NCBI GenBank assembly: GCA_025517485.1
Contig: JAOPKB010000018.1
Span: forward strand, 1-64,000
From: Natronoglomus mannanivorans
GTDB taxonomy: Archaea > Halobacteriota > Halobacteria > Halobacteriales > Natrialbaceae
Direction: 5' to 3'
DNA length: 64,000 nucleotides
The translations under genes were made by a program, and so were the position numbers. Below the pieces are notes generated by a model that saw only the letters and a list, made by a program, of their open reading frames with translations, did no database searches and was not told where the DNA came from. How positions within the stretch are numbered: position 1 is the stretch's first letter; the number at the start of each line of letters is the position of its first letter. This document shows, piece after piece, positions 63,941 to 64,000 of this stretch.

Positions 63941-64000
63941 ATGACGACCGAATACTGTCCAGACTGTGATGAACTGCAACAGATCAAAGAAACCGTGCCC
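63941..64000 (+). CDS. small zinc-ribbon protein, start only (runs off window)
   Basis: The first 20 codons read MTTEYCPDCDELQQIKETVP, paralogous to the zinc-ribbon protein at 18387-18539 from its Cys pair on, and the upstream sequence (CCTATCTAGGGGAATGA) also resembles that locus. The rest lies outside the window. Confidence 0.55.
   Translation, partial: MTTEYCPDCDELQQIKETVP

Overview
The window looks like chromosomal DNA of a halophilic archaeon (class Halobacteria). The support is high GC with strong GTC/GAC/CTC codon preference, very acidic proteins, Tat signal peptides ending in lipoboxes, a PGF-CTERM surface anchor, haloarchaeal families (DUF7342-like and DUF7437-like wHTH proteins, DUF1616, AglF/AglM-type glycosylation enzymes) and IS200/IS605-type elements with haloarchaeal hairpin ends. 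A member of Natrialbales is my guess, not shown. No rRNA, tRNA or CRISPR array was recognised.

Layout. 0-5 kb: a cupin, a wHTH/TumE-like pair, a wHTH-membrane protein followed by a DUF4870 protein, and a small antitoxin/PIN pair bracketed by a 75-bp direct repeat and IS605-like end sequences. 4.6-10.9 kb: a FilR1-type regulator, then a tightly overlapping dipeptide/oligopeptide ABC transporter operon (two permeases, two ATPases). The likely solute-binding lipoprotein lies apart at 16.3-18.1 kb on the other strand, beyond a complete IS200/IS605 element that truncates a lipoprotein gene (11.0-13.05 kb), a DUF7437/PIN module and a divergent S-adenosylhomocysteinase homologue. A 70-bp copy of the 3' end of the transporter ATPase gene sits beside the solute-binding gene.

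18-51 kb is visibly more AT-rich and mosaic. It holds IS and epimerase remnants, a xylose-dehydrogenase-like oxidoreductase, a frameshifted TnpB, a polysaccharide-deacetylase-like gene, and a glycan block: DUF1616 protein, flippase, DUF354 protein, family 2 glycosyltransferase, nucleotide-sugar dehydrogenase, Gfo/Idh dehydrogenase, DegT aminotransferase, GlmS, hexapeptide acyltransferase and a large polytopic membrane protein. Together these fit synthesis and export of a glycan containing a 2,3-diacetamido-2,3-dideoxy-uronic acid (GlmS feeds UDP-GlcNAc; 6-dehydrogenase, 3-dehydrogenase, aminotransferase and acyltransferase act in turn). The block contains a diverged duplication: one copy kept the aminotransferase and lost the acyltransferase core by an exact in-frame 456-bp deletion, the other kept the acyltransferase and lost the aminotransferase. 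Further on come a Tat-exported polysaccharide-lyase-like protein with duplicated Fn3-like domains, a second acidic Tat protein, an OB-like/YdjM membrane pair and a receiver-PAS-PAS histidine kinase.

51.5-60.4 kb is one gene of about 2,975 codons for a surface protein with PKD domains, a PQQ-type propeller, an embedded HELTH metalloprotease-like domain and a PGF-CTERM anchor. The window closes with divergent UDP-glucose dehydrogenase (aglM-like) and nucleotidyltransferase (aglF-like) genes and the first 20 codons of a small zinc-ribbon protein whose paralogue is at 18.4 kb.
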